DNA of 64,000 nucleotides from Gaiellasilicea sp963806955 (GCA_963806955.1 CAWDZG010000002.1:868001-932000); one strand, 5' to 3'; shown: positions 8,870 to 17,073, counted from the stretch's first letter. The notes: generated by a model not told the origin, from the sequence alone. Translations and numbers: made by a program.

Positions 8870-9391
8870 GTGCAGGCGATGACGCTTCCAGCGCGAGGAC
8901 AACCGGCCCGGTCGACCTCGTTCGCCGCGACCGCAGAGGAGCACCTCGACGACGTGTACGGCTATCTCGTCTATCTCACCCGCGACCGCTCGCTCGCCGA
9001 GGACCTCGCCGCGGACACGTTCGAGAAGGCGCTGCGCACGTGGCGACGCTTCGACCCCCGGCGGGGCAGCGCCAAGACGTGGCTCTTCCAGATCGCCCGG
9101 ACGACGGCGCTCGACTGGTTCCGCGCCGAGGAGCGCCGCCACCGGCGCGAAGAGCGCGCCGCGGCACCCGAAGGGGTCGAGGACGCGCTGCTCGAGGGCC
9201 TCTCGCCCGAGCTCGAGGCCGGCCTCGCCGCGCTGTCGGCCGGCGAGCGCGAGGTGATCGCGCTGCGCGTCCTGCTCGAGCTCGACGGGGACGAGGCGGC
9301 ACGTGTCCTCGGCATCAGCCCGACGGCGGTCTCCACCCGCCTGTCCCGCGCCCTCCAGAAGCTCGAACAGAAGGTGGTCGTCCATGTCTGA
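8870..9391 (+). CDS. ECF-type RNA polymerase sigma factor
   Basis: Extracytoplasmic-function sigma factor. Region 2 is EEHLDDVYGYLVYLTRD through SLAEDLAADTFEKALRTWRRF and KTWLFQIARTTALDWFR, roughly residues 20-90. Region 4 is LSAGEREVIALRVLLELDGDEAARVLGIS followed by the helix-turn-helix AVSTRLSRALQKLEQK. Length is 173 residues from GTG at 8870, or 170 from ATG at 8879; the choice is uncertain. Its stop overlaps the next gene by eight bases, which fits a sigma/anti-sigma-type pair. The regulon cannot be inferred. Confidence 0.93.
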   Translation: MQAMTLPARGQPARSTSFAATAEEHLDDVYGYLVYLTRDRSLAEDLAADTFEKALRTWRRFDPRRGSAKTWLFQIARTTALDWFRAEERRHRREERAAAPEGVEDALLEGLSPELEAGLAALSAGEREVIALRVLLELDGDEAARVLGISPTAVSTRLSRALQKLEQKVVVHV

Positions 9392-10427
9392 GCAGCTCCT
9401 CTCCGAGCTCCGCGCCGCGAAGCCCGCCGCACCGCCCGCCCTGCGGGAGCGGGTGCGCGCGCTCGCCGCCCAGGAGCCCGCCCCCGAGCCCTTTCTCGCC
9501 CGCCTCGCGCGCCTTCGGCCGACCCGGCAGGCGCTCCTCGTCGCCGCGCCGGCGACGGTCGCGCTCGCGCTGGCCGCGGGAACGGTGATCGGCCTGACGC
9601 AGGGCGACCTCGGCCTGCGCGGCGACGAGCAGGCCGCCTCCGGCGGCGGCACTGCGACCCGGGGGGCGATCGAGAGTGCGCCGGCCGACGACTCCGCGAA
9701 GAACGCCGCCCCGCCCATCGGCGGTGGCACGGGCCTCGTCGCTCCCGATCCGGGGCAGCTGCAGCGCTATCAGGCGGAGCTGAGCCTCCGTGTCGAGGAC
9801 GTCGACGCGCTCTCGAGCGCGACGCAGCGCGCCCAGCGCATCGCGCTCCGCTACGGCGGCAGCGTCGCGTCGCTCCAGTACGACGCCGCGCCCGGCGGCT
9901 CCGGCTCGGCACAGATCGCGCTCCGCGTGCCGACCGCGCGGGTGCAGTCGGCGCTGGCCGAGCTGTCGCAGCTCGGCACGATCATCGGGCAGCGCTTCGG
10001 GATCGAGGACCTGCAGGTGCAGGCCGACACGCTCCAGACCCAGCTCGAGGAGGTGCAGCGCGAGATCGCCGACCTGAACGCCCGGCTCGGGCGCGCGGGC
10101 ATCTCCGACGCCGAGCGCTCGGTGCTGCAGTCGCGGCTGGCGAGCGCCCGCGAGCAGCGGGCGGCGCTGCAGGAGAGCCTGCGCGGCACGAACGCCGAGG
10201 GGCGGACGGCCACGGTCTTCCTGACGCTGACGACCGAGGACGTCCAGGCGATCCCCGTCGGCAACAGCCGCCTCGACGACGTCAAGGACGTGCTGGCCTG
10301 GGAGGGGCTCGTGCTCCTCTACCTCGCCGTGATCGCGGGCCCGTTCATCCTGCTCGGCGTGCTCGTCTGGCTCGCGCTCCGGCTGCTCCGCCGCCGCGAA
10401 CAGACCCGCCTCCTGGCCGAGAACTGA
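9384..10427 (+). CDS. DUF4349 membrane protein, likely partner of the ECF sigma factor
   Basis: About 347 residues from ATG at 9384. A ~50-residue cytosolic N-terminus (PALRERVRALAAQEPAPEPF) precedes a membrane segment (ALLVAAPATVALALAAGTV). A low-complexity Gly/Ala linker and the DUF4349 domain follow (YQAELSLRVEDVDALSSATQ, ALRVPTARVQSALAELSQLG). A predicted coiled coil of Gln/Glu/Arg repeats spans about residues 210-265. A second membrane segment near the C-terminus ends in basic residues. The eight-base overlap with the sigma gene suggests it holds or senses for the sigma factor. No zinc-finger anti-sigma motif is visible, so the anti-sigma role is inference from context. Confidence 0.82.
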   Translation: MSEQLLSELRAAKPAAPPALRERVRALAAQEPAPEPFLARLARLRPTRQALLVAAPATVALALAAGTVIGLTQGDLGLRGDEQAASGGGTATRGAIESAPADDSAKNAAPPIGGGTGLVAPDPGQLQRYQAELSLRVEDVDALSSATQRAQRIALRYGGSVASLQYDAAPGGSGSAQIALRVPTARVQSALAELSQLGTIIGQRFGIEDLQVQADTLQTQLEEVQREIADLNARLGRAGISDAERSVLQSRLASAREQRAALQESLRGTNAEGRTATVFLTLTTEDVQAIPVGNSRLDDVKDVLAWEGLVLLYLAVIAGPFILLGVLVWLALRLLRRREQTRLLAEN

Positions 10428-10431
10428 CCTC

Positions 10432-10529
10432 GTAACAGTCTGTTACAAGGCTGCTCCACGCTGACTCCCGGCCCCGTAACAGGCCGAACCCAGCCGCCGA
10501 AGCGAACCAAGTAACAGTCTGTTACTTGG
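10432..10529. repeat. GTAACAG palindrome pair, intergenic copy
   Basis: GTAACAGTCTGTTAC occurs at 10432-10446 and again at 10511-10525. The second copy is extended to a 23-bp palindrome (10507-10529) with a single central base. A half copy, CCCGTAACAGG, is between them near 10476. Repeat starts are 79 bp apart. The spacer begins CAAGGCTGCTC and ends GAACCAA, resembling the spacer of the pair inside ddl (34324-34431). The second palindrome supplies the last codons and TAA stop of the ANTAR regulator gene. There is no T-run, so a simple terminator is unlikely. It looks like a REPIN/MITE-type element. Confidence 0.8.
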
Positions 10530-11091
10530 TGTCGAGCGTGGCGACGACCGCCTCGGCCACGACCTTCAGCGGCTTGCCGGAGACCTGGCTCGCCTTGCGC
10601 AGCCGCGCGAAGGCGTCCTGCTCGGAGAGGCCCTCCTTCGCCATCAGCAGGCCCTTGGCGCGCTCGATCGACTTGCGCGCAGCGAGCGCGTCGGCGAGCG
10701 AGTCGGCCTCCTCACGGAGCGCCGCCAGCTCCTCGTGCCGGGCGCGGGCCGTCTCGATCGCCGGCAGCAGATCGGTCTCGCGGAACGGCTTGACGAGGTA
10801 GCCGAACACACCGGCCTCGACCGCGCGCGCGACCAGCTCGCGCTCCCCGTACGCGGTCACCATCACGATCGGGATCGGCCGCTCGGCGAGGATCCGCTTC
10901 GCGGCCTCGATCCCGTCGAGCCGCGGCATCTTCACGTCGAGAACGGCGAGATCCGGCTGCTCGGAGTGCGCGAGCGCCACGGCCTCCTCGCCGTCGCGCG
11001 CCTCGGCGCACACCTCGAACCCCGCGGCTTCGAGCAGCGCCTTCAGATCCATGCGGATGATCGTCTCGTCCTCCGCGACGAGGATCCTCAT
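10522..11091 (-). CDS. ANTAR-domain response regulator
   Basis: Two-domain regulator of 189 residues. The receiver domain (MRILVAEDETIIRMDL) has the acceptor aspartate in AVLDVKMPRLDG at residue 52, then MVTAYGE and the lysine in YLVKPF. The C-terminal ANTAR RNA-binding domain, about residues 130-187, shows SIERAKGLLMAKEGLSEQDAF and LRKASQVSG. Proteins of this class bind nascent mRNA leaders and block terminator hairpins. The start ATG overlaps the kinase stop (ATGA). Its stop codon lies inside the GTAACAG palindrome. The nearby glnA and glnK-amtB leaders, both ending in hairpin plus T-run, are candidate targets; that link is inference. Confidence 0.94.
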   Translation of the reverse strand: MRILVAEDETIIRMDLKALLEAAGFEVCAEARDGEEAVALAHSEQPDLAVLDVKMPRLDGIEAAKRILAERPIPIVMVTAYGERELVARAVEAGVFGYLVKPFRETDLLPAIETARARHEELAALREEADSLADALAARKSIERAKGLLMAKEGLSEQDAFARLRKASQVSGKPLKVVAEAVVATLDTK

Positions 11092-12491
11092 GCGGGGAAG
11101 ACCACCTCGGCCCGGAGCCCGGGCTCGCTCGTCAGCTCGATCGTGCCGCCGAGCTCGTCGCGGACGAGCGCGCGCACGATCGAGAGGCCGGTGCCGTCGC
11201 CGCTCCCGTTCAGGCCGACGCCGTCGTCGGCGACCGCGAGCGCGACCGCTTCTCCCCGCCGCGCCAGGTCGATCCGGATCGTGCCGCCGCCGTGCTCGAG
11301 CGCGTTCTGGAACAGCTCGCTGAAGACGAGCGCCAGCGCGGTCGCGCGATCGCCCGCGAGCGAGACCGGTTCGAGCCGGGACTCGATCTCCTTCGCGGCA
11401 CCGAGGCCCTGCACGAGCATCGCGCGCAACCGCTCGATCAGCTCGGCGAGGTCGACGTCGTCCTCCCGGTGCTCCGTGAGCACCTCGTGCACGGCTGCGA
11501 TCGCGAGGATCCGGTTGACGGAGTCGGTCAGAGCGCGCCGGGCGTCGACCTCGGGCGCGCGAGCCTGCAGGCGCAACAGCGACGCGACGGTCTGGAGGTT
11601 GTTCTTGACCCGGTGGTGGATCTCCTGGGCGAGCACGCCGCGCATGACGGCCCGGCCGTGCTCGAGCGCGACGGCGGCGTGGTGGGCGATCGACTGCAGG
11701 AGCGCCTGCTCCTCCGCCGTGAACGGCGTGTCGCGGTCGCAGACGAGCTCGCCGATCTGGCGCCGTTTCCAGCGGAGGGGCAGGCGCACGTTGTACGCGC
11801 CGGCGCGGCCCCCCGGCCAGGCGATCTCGCCGTCCTCCAGCACGAGCGCGGCGCCGGTCGCGTCGACCGCCGCCATCGTCGTCTTGACGATCGCCTCCAG
11901 CGACTCCTCCAGATACAGCGACTCGGAGACCGCCTCGGAGATCTTCGCCAGCGCCTCGAGCTCGTGCACGCGCCGCTGCGCGTCGGCGTAGAGCTTGGCG
12001 TGCTCGATCGTCTGCGCGACCTGGGACGCGATCGCGACGAGCAGGTCGATCTCGGCCTGGCTGTGCTCGCGCGGCTCGCGGGTACGGACGTTCAACGCCC
12101 CCTCGAGCGTCTCGCGCGCGAGGATCGGCACCGCGAGGATCGACTCGTACTCGTCCTCCGGCAGGTTCGCGAACAGCTTGAAGCGCGGATCGAGGTGCGC
12201 CCGCGCGGCGATCGCGATCGGCGCCCGCTCCGCCGCGGCCGTACCCGTGATCCCCTCGCCCGGCCGCATCTTCGGGCGCCGGGTCATCTCCTCGACGCGC
12301 GTCCCGTACGTCGCGCGGAGGACGAGCTCGTCGGCCGCCGCGTCGTACAGGTACACGAAGCACGCGTCGGCCTCGAGCGCCTCGGCGACCTTGCTCGCGA
12401 CGAGCGAGAGCACCTCTTCGAGGTCGAGCGTCGAGTTGACCGCGGCGATCGTCTCGGTGAGCAGGCGGAGATGCCGGGCGGTCGCGTCCAC
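11088..12491 (-). CDS. GAF-domain sensor histidine kinase (HisKA_2 type)
   Basis: Cytosolic kinase of 467 residues with no membrane segment. A GAF domain occupies about residues 12-165 (DACFVYLYDAAADELVLRAT, PGEGITGTAA, SILAVPILARETLEGALNV). A second GAF-like region follows to about 275. The phospho-acceptor block is EIHHRVKNNLQTVASLLRLQ, typical of HisKA_2 kinases that partner ANTAR regulators such as EutW/EutV. The HATPase part has LVFSELFQNALEHGGG and DDGVGLNGSGDGTGLSIV. The start GTG at 12491 is placed six bases after a TATGAT box. It overlaps the ANTAR regulator by ATGA, so the two form one unit. The signal sensed is unknown; nitrogen status is a guess from neighbours. Confidence 0.93.
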   Translation of the reverse strand: MDATARHLRLLTETIAAVNSTLDLEEVLSLVASKVAEALEADACFVYLYDAAADELVLRATYGTRVEEMTRRPKMRPGEGITGTAAAERAPIAIAARAHLDPRFKLFANLPEDEYESILAVPILARETLEGALNVRTREPREHSQAEIDLLVAIASQVAQTIEHAKLYADAQRRVHELEALAKISEAVSESLYLEESLEAIVKTTMAAVDATGAALVLEDGEIAWPGGRAGAYNVRLPLRWKRRQIGELVCDRDTPFTAEEQALLQSIAHHAAVALEHGRAVMRGVLAQEIHHRVKNNLQTVASLLRLQARAPEVDARRALTDSVNRILAIAAVHEVLTEHREDDVDLAELIERLRAMLVQGLGAAKEIESRLEPVSLAGDRATALALVFSELFQNALEHGGGTIRIDLARRGEAVALAVADDGVGLNGSGDGTGLSIVRALVRDELGGTIELTSEPGLRAEVVFPA

Positions 12492-12497
12492 CGTCCG

Positions 12498-12503
12498 ATC
12501 ATA
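12498..12503 (-). promoter_or_regulatory. -10 box of the kinase/ANTAR operon
   Basis: A consensus-quality TATGAT on the minus strand, then CGGACG and the GTG start at 12491. This is the leaderless six-base spacing. Confidence 0.65.
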
Positions 12504-12587
12504 GGCACCGTCGTCCGGCTGTCTTTACAAACTTCTTACCGAAGCAGCGTGAGAAACTTCAAACAGGCGGCGTAGGTTCTGCGACAG

Positions 12588-12839
12588 ATGAGCGCACTGG
12601 AACTCGATCTCCGTGGCGTCAAGGGCTTCCTGGTCGCCGACGTGCGCGGCCGTGTGATCGGCCGGGTCGAGTCGCCGATGTACGGGACGACTCCCGACCG
12701 GCCCGACGCGCTCGCCGTCCGCTCCGGCTTCCTCCGCGGCCGCCGGCTCGTGCCCGCCGACGCGATCGGCGAGATCGACGAGGGCACCCGCGTGATCGGC
12801 CTGCGCGTGCTGCGCGAGTCGATCAGCAAGTTCCTCTAA
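12588..12839 (+). CDS. Small PRC-barrel-like protein
   Basis: An 83-residue soluble protein: a short beta-rich domain with FLVADVRGRVIGRVESPMYG near residue 12 and LVPADAIGEIDEGTRVIGL near the end. This layout (a property of the form v.D..G..iG.V, then a second strand pair ending in a charged tail) matches PRC-barrel domains, which often bind RNA or other proteins. The assignment is by pattern and moderately sure. A TAGGTT box at 12573-12578 precedes the ATG by nine bases. It stands alone, facing away from the kinase operon and towards glnA. Confidence 0.7.
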   Translation: MSALELDLRGVKGFLVADVRGRVIGRVESPMYGTTPDRPDALAVRSGFLRGRRLVPADAIGEIDEGTRVIGLRVLRESISKFL

Positions 12840-12899
12840 CCGCCGGCACGACCGCGCGAGCCGAGAACGTCGGGGGTTCCCCCGGTGCCTGAACGATCA

Positions 12900-12921
12900 C
12901 GGGCTCCGGTGAGGGAGCCCG
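12900..12921. terminator. Hairpin between convergent genes
   Basis: CGGGCTCC at 12900-12907 pairs perfectly with GGAGCCCG at 12914-12921 around a six-base loop. It lies between the PRC-barrel gene and the end of glnA on the opposite strand. A second GGGGG/CCCCC palindrome sits at about 12870-12885. There is no T-run, so the terminator reading rests on position and stem strength. Confidence 0.5.
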
Positions 12922-13002
12922 CGATCGGCCGTCAGTAAGGACGCAGCGCTCGCCTTGCGCCGCAGCCCTACGCTGAGTATGCGCCTGCCGTCCTCGCCCT
13001 GT

Positions 13003-14368
13003 CTAGAGCACCGCCAGGTAGCGGTCGAGCTCCCACTGGGTCAGCTGGATGCGGTACTCGTCCCACTCCTTGCGCTTCAGCTCCACGTAGCGGGAGTGGA
13101 TGTGCTCGCCGAGCGCCCGCTTCATCAGCTCGGACGTGCGCGAGCTCCTCGACCGCCTCGCCGAGCGTGCCGGGCAGCGCCACGATCCCGCGCTCGTCCC
13201 GCTCGTCGGCGGAGAGGTGGTAGAGGTTCGAGTCCATCGGCTCCTCGAGCTCGTAGCCCTGCTCGATCCCCTCCAGGCCCGCGTGCAGCAGCGCCGCGAA
13301 GGTGAGGTACGGGTTGCAGGCCGGGTCGGGGCAGCGGATCTCGGCCCGCGTGGCCTGCTCGGAGCCCGGCTTGTAGAGCGGGATCCGGATCAGCGCCGAG
13401 CGGTTGCGCTGCGACCAGGCGACGTAGACCGGCGCCTCGTAGCCCGGCACGAGTCGCTTGTACGAGTTGACCCACTGCGCGAAGACCGCGGACAGCTCGC
13501 GCGCGTGCCGGAGCAGCCCGGCGATGAACGCCTTCGCCGTCGGCGAGAGGTGGTTCGGGTCGTCCGCGTCGAAGAACATGTTGCGGCCGTCGGTGAAGAG
13601 CGACATGTGGGTGTGCATCCCCGAGCCGTTCTCGCCGAAGAGCGGCTTCGGCATGAAGGTGGCGTGGTAGCCGGCCTTCTTCGCGACCTCCTTCACGATC
13701 AGGCGGTAGGTGAGCGTGTGGTCGGCCATGTCCAGCGCGTTCGCGTAGCGCATGTCGATCTCGTGCTGCGACGGCGCCACCTCGTGGTGGTGGTACTCGA
13801 TCGGGATGCCCATCGCCTCGAGCGCCTTGATCGTGTCGTTGCGCAGCTCGGTCGCGGCGTCCATCGTCGTCATCGCGAAGTAGCCGCCCTCGTCGAGCGG
13901 GACCGTGCCCTTGTTGTCCTCGAAGAGGAAGTACTCGAGCTCCGGGCCGATGTTGAACGTGTCGAAGCCCATGCTCTCCATGCGCTCGATCGCCTTGCGC
14001 AGCATGAAGCGCGGGTCGCCCTCGTACGGCGTCCCGTCCGGCCGGACGACGTCGCAGATCATCCGGCCGACGACCGCCGCGCCCTCGCCGTTCGGCATCA
14101 GCCGGAACGTCTCGGGGTCGGGGATCGCGACCATGTCCGACTCCTCGATCGCGTTGAAGCCGGTGATCGACGAGCCGTCGAAGCCCATCCCGTCGTCGAG
14201 TGCGGCCTCGATCTCGCCCGGGGTGATCGCGAAGCTCTTCAGGTGCCCCTCGAGGTCGGTGAACCAGAAGAGGACGTACTCGACCTTCTTGCTCTCGATC
14301 TCCTTCAGCACCCGCTTGCGCGAGTCCGGGTCGGATGTCGCCCGGTGCTTGCTCTCGACCATCGCCAT
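13003..14368 (-). CDS. glnA: Glutamine synthetase type I, with an apparent +1 frameshift near its end
   Basis: Makes glutamine from glutamate, ammonia and ATP. The ATG at 14368 lies nine bases after a strong AAAGGAGGAAAC site. Landmarks are FTDLEGHLKSFAI, GFDGSSITGF, IGPELEYFLF, HHEVAPSQHEIDMRY, the ATP-binding KPLFGENGSGMHTHMSL, and NRSALIRIPLY. The frame breaks after EAVEEL near 13139-13143. The next frame continues RTSELMKRALGEHIHSRYV and ends WELDRYLAVL at 13003. Corrected length is about 454 residues. That length lacks the extra C-terminal part with an adenylylation tyrosine, so it is the GSI-alpha-like form. A 100-base leader carries a candidate attenuator. Confidence 0.95.
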
Positions 14369-14392
14369 CGGCTGTTTCCTCCTTTGAGAACG

Positions 14393-14454
14393 AAAAAAGC
14401 CCCGGAGGCGCCACTCCTTCGACCGGAGTGTCCGCGTCCGAGGCAGCGTCGCCT
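14393..14454 (-). promoter_or_regulatory. Candidate transcription attenuator in the glnA leader
   Basis: On the transcript, GCCUCGG (14444-14438) can pair with CCGGGGC (14405-14399), enclosing CACUCC/GGAGUG (14430-14425 with 14417-14412), and six U residues follow (14398-14393). This is a terminator ahead of the glnA ribosome site. The 5' part also forms a small AGGC/GCCU hairpin with a six-base loop (14454-14441) that competes with the outer terminator stem. Mutually exclusive stems of this kind are how ANTAR proteins act. The loop does not show the canonical A1/G4 bases, so recognition is unproven. Confidence 0.55.
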
Positions 14455-14470
14455 ACGTAAAGACTCGCGC

Positions 14471-14476
14471 AGCTTA
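14471..14476 (-). promoter_or_regulatory. Candidate -10 box of glnA
   Basis: TAAGCT on the minus strand, about 100 bases upstream of the glnA start and just ahead of the attenuator. A TTCTTG-like -35 lies about 17 bases further up, inside the end of the methyltransferase gene. The methyltransferase stop codon overlaps this box. Confidence 0.4.
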
Positions 14477-15226
14477 CACCACGGGGCGGCGCGCAAGAAA
14501 GGCCGACATGTCGTTCTCCCACTCCGATGCGCCGCTGCGGGTCTCGACCTCGGCGAAGCCGGCCTGCTCGAGCAGCGCGACCAATTCCTCCGGCTCGTAC
14601 GAGGACTCCGTCAGGAAGTGCTCCTCCTCGGCGACGAGCTCGCCGTCGCGCCACTGCCACGCCTGGATCGCCCTCGTCACGCGGCGTGCCTCCCGGTCGA
14701 CCTCGACGATCCGGCCGCGCAGCGAGTACTCCGCGCCATCCGAGCCCCGCAGCCGCTCCGCCGGCGGGTCCTGCCGCGCTGGCTGCGGCTCGACTTCGAG
14801 GACGCTCCCGGTCGCTTCGACGTCGAGCACGAGCAGGCCGCCCGGCTCGAGGTGGTCGTGGAACCGGACGAGCGCCTGCGCGTCCTGCTCGCGTGTGCTC
14901 CCCAGCCCGAAGGTGCCGCAACAGACGATCGTCCGGTACCGACGGGGAAGCTCGAGCTCGTGCAGGGCCTGGGCGTACAGCGTCGGCTCGAGACCGTCGG
15001 CGGCGGCGAGGCGGCGGCATTCGGCGAGCATGTCCGGCGAGACGTCGCAGCCGTCGACGTCGAGCCCGTCGCGGAGCCATGGCAGCAGCAGCCGCCCCGC
15101 CCCGCAGCCTGCGTCGAGGGCGGGCTGTCCCTCGACCACGAAGGGCCGGAAGTACTCGACCTCCGGCCCCCCGTGGTTGAACTCCGCCCACCAGCGCGCG
15201 ACGAGCCCGTGGTGCCACGTGGACAC
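14474..15226 (-). CDS. Class I SAM-dependent methyltransferase
   Basis: About 250 residues. The SAM-binding motif I is ALDAGCGAGRLLLPWL near residue 42, motif II is VDGCDVSPDMLAECR, and the later strand is IVCCGTFGLGST followed by LEPGGLLVLDVEA. The C-terminal half is beta-rich with EEHFLTESSYEPEELVALLEQAGF. The substrate is not evident. The start GTG at 15226 is two bases after the ABC permease stop, so it is the third gene of the exporter operon and may modify the exported compound or protect against it; this is inference. Its end abuts the glnA promoter. Confidence 0.85.
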   Translation of the reverse strand: MSTWHHGLVARWWAEFNHGGPEVEYFRPFVVEGQPALDAGCGAGRLLLPWLRDGLDVDGCDVSPDMLAECRRLAAADGLEPTLYAQALHELELPRRYRTIVCCGTFGLGSTREQDAQALVRFHDHLEPGGLLVLDVEATGSVLEVEPQPARQDPPAERLRGSDGAEYSLRGRIVEVDREARRVTRAIQAWQWRDGELVAEEEHFLTESSYEPEELVALLEQAGFAEVETRSGASEWENDMSAFLARRPVV

Positions 15227-15228
15227 GG

Positions 15229-16062
15229 CTAGCCCGACCGCTTCAGCTTGCCGTGCTTCTTCGCGTAGATCTCGCCGCGGCGGAAGATCCACAGCCCGAC
15301 CGGGGCGGCGACGACGCCGATCACGAGCAGCGGCCAGATCTCGTCCCACATCGTCCCGAGCCCGGCGCCGTCGAGCACCGCCTCGCGGATCCCGTCGAGC
15401 GCGTACGTCGCCGGCGAGATCACCGACAGCCACTGCATCCACGTCGGCAGCACGTCGACCGGGTAGTAGACGCCCGAGACGACGAGCAGCATTCCCTGGG
15501 CGACGAAGCCGAGCTGAGCGCCCTTCTCGGGCGAGATCAGCGGCAGCACCGCGGTCCCGATCCCGATCCCGATGAAGGCGAGCGAGCCGGCGGCCAGCAC
15601 GACGAACGCCGCGAGGAAGTCGGCCTGCGGCAGCTGCAGGTCGAAGAAGAACGCGACGACGATGAAGAGGACGATCGCCCGGATCAGCCCGTAGAGCACG
15701 GCGAAGAAGCCCGCGCCCGCGAGATGCATGGCGCGGGAGAGCGGCGCCATGAACGTGTACTCGATCGTCCCCTCCCAGCGCTCCCAGGCGACCGTCTCGG
15801 TCATGAACTCGAACAGGATCCCGAGGTAGGCCCAGACGACGGCGCCGATCAGCAGCGTCGTGGTCGCCCGCTCGACGTCGATCTGGCCGCCCGTCGCCTC
15901 GATCCCCTTCGCGATGAAGACGATCGTGAGCGTGTTCGCGATCGTCCAGATCATGAAGGCGACGTCCCACCAGATGTAGCGGCGGGTCAGATAGACGTTG
16001 CGCTCGACCACGCCGCCGAGCCCGATCAGCTCGGCGCGGAGGGTCGCTGCTGCGCCTCTCAT
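15229..16062 (-). CDS. ABC-2 type exporter permease
   Basis: Integral membrane protein of 277 residues with six predicted helices. Examples are VAFMIWTIANTLTIVFIAKG, LLIGAVVWAYLGILFEFM, ALYG-to-VAFFF near residues 130-150, FVVLAAGSLAFIGIGIGTAV, and the terminal LLVIGVVAAPVGLWIFRRG. The conserved VVSGVYYPVDVLPTWMQWLSVISPATYALDGIR segment is characteristic of ABC-2 permeases. The start ATG at 16062 overlaps the stop of the ATPase gene (ATGA). It works with that ATPase to export an unknown compound (drug, lipid or polysaccharide). Confidence 0.92.
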   Translation of the reverse strand: MRGAAATLRAELIGLGGVVERNVYLTRRYIWWDVAFMIWTIANTLTIVFIAKGIEATGGQIDVERATTTLLIGAVVWAYLGILFEFMTETVAWERWEGTIEYTFMAPLSRAMHLAGAGFFAVLYGLIRAIVLFIVVAFFFDLQLPQADFLAAFVVLAAGSLAFIGIGIGTAVLPLISPEKGAQLGFVAQGMLLVVSGVYYPVDVLPTWMQWLSVISPATYALDGIREAVLDGAGLGTMWDEIWPLLVIGVVAAPVGLWIFRRGEIYAKKHGKLKRSG

Positions 16063-16905
16063 GCGAACACCTCCCGGTCCTCGTCGTCCTCGTCGGTCTC
16101 GGCCTCGAACTCGCGCCCGGTCGCGGCGAAGAACGCCTGCTCGAGCGACTCGACCCCGAAGCGGGTCAGGATCTCGGGCACCGTCTCGAGGAAGAGCAGC
16201 TCGCCGCGGTCGAGGATGCCGATCCGGTCCGCGAGCGCCTCGGCCTCGGCGAGGTCGTGCGTGCAGAGCAGGATCGTCGAGTCGTGGGTGCGCCGGAGCT
16301 CCTTGACGAAGGTCTGCACCTCGAGCTTCGAGCGCGGGTCGAGACCCGTCGTCGGCTCGTCGAGCAGGAGCAGCACCGGCGAGGTGAGCAGGGCGCGCGC
16401 CAGCGCCACCTTCTGCTGCATCCCGCGGGAGAGGTTCTCCATCGGCTCGCCGCGCCGGTCGGCTGGGAAGCCGACGTTCGTCAGGATCGCCGGGATCTTC
16501 ACCCGGGTCTCGCGCGGGCCCATCCCGTAGTAGCGGGCGGCGTAGTGCAGGTTCTCGCCGGCGGACATCTTCTTGAAGAAGCTGCGCCTCGACCGAGACG
16601 CGGTTGACGAGCTTCCGCACCGGCCGCGGCTCCGTGAAGACGTCGTGGCCGAAGACGTGCGCGCTGCCGCCGTCGTGGAAGAGCAGCGTCGACAGCAGCC
16701 GGACCAGGGTCGACTTGCCCGAGCCGTTCTGGCCCAGGATCGCGACGCACTCGCCGCGCTCGATCGTGAACGTCACGCCCGTGAGCGCGGCCCGCTTCTT
16801 GCGCGCGAACCGGCCCGCCTTCTTGTCGCGGCGCGAGAACTCCTTGCGCAGGTCGCGGACCTCCACGGCGGGAACCGGACGCTGCAACTCGATCACTTCG
16901 GACAT
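16059..16905 (-). CDS. ABC exporter ATPase, with an apparent +1 frameshift
   Basis: The nucleotide-binding subunit paired with the ABC-2 permease. From ATG at 16905 the protein shows VEVRDLRKEFSRRDKKAG and Walker A ILGQNGSGKSTLVRLL near residue 55. It loses frame after RKLVNRVSVEA at about 16582-16587. The next frame continues SFFKKMSAGENLHYAARYYG with signature NLSRGMQQKVALARALL, Walker B VLLLLDEPTTGLD, and LLCTHDLAEAEALADR. Corrected length is about 281 residues. The C-terminal acidic tail is unusual. One surplus base restores a normal protein, so read error is likely. Confidence 0.9.
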
Positions 16906-17043
16906 CTCGGAAACTCCCTCTCACTCACACACGAAACTCCAGGACCACTGCACAGACACCCGCTCGACGGCGGGCCGCGCGAACGGGTGACCTAGATGTG
17001 GGTGAAGAGCTTCATCGGCTGTCGACGATATCAGGCCCGCCCC

Positions 17044-17073
17044 TTGTCGTCCATCCCCCCGCCGTGCTAGCTT
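17044..17073 (+). promoter_or_regulatory. Promoter of glnK-amtB
   Basis: TTGTCG at 17044-17049 and TAGCTT at 17068-17073 are separated by 18 bases, a normal sigma-70 layout. It is followed by a ~100-base leader that contains two hairpins before the glnK ribosome site. Confidence 0.6.

Noticed and set aside
10507..10529. Simple terminator for the convergent genes
   Set aside because: No T-run on either strand, and the same palindrome occurs inside the ddl coding region, where termination would be harmful.
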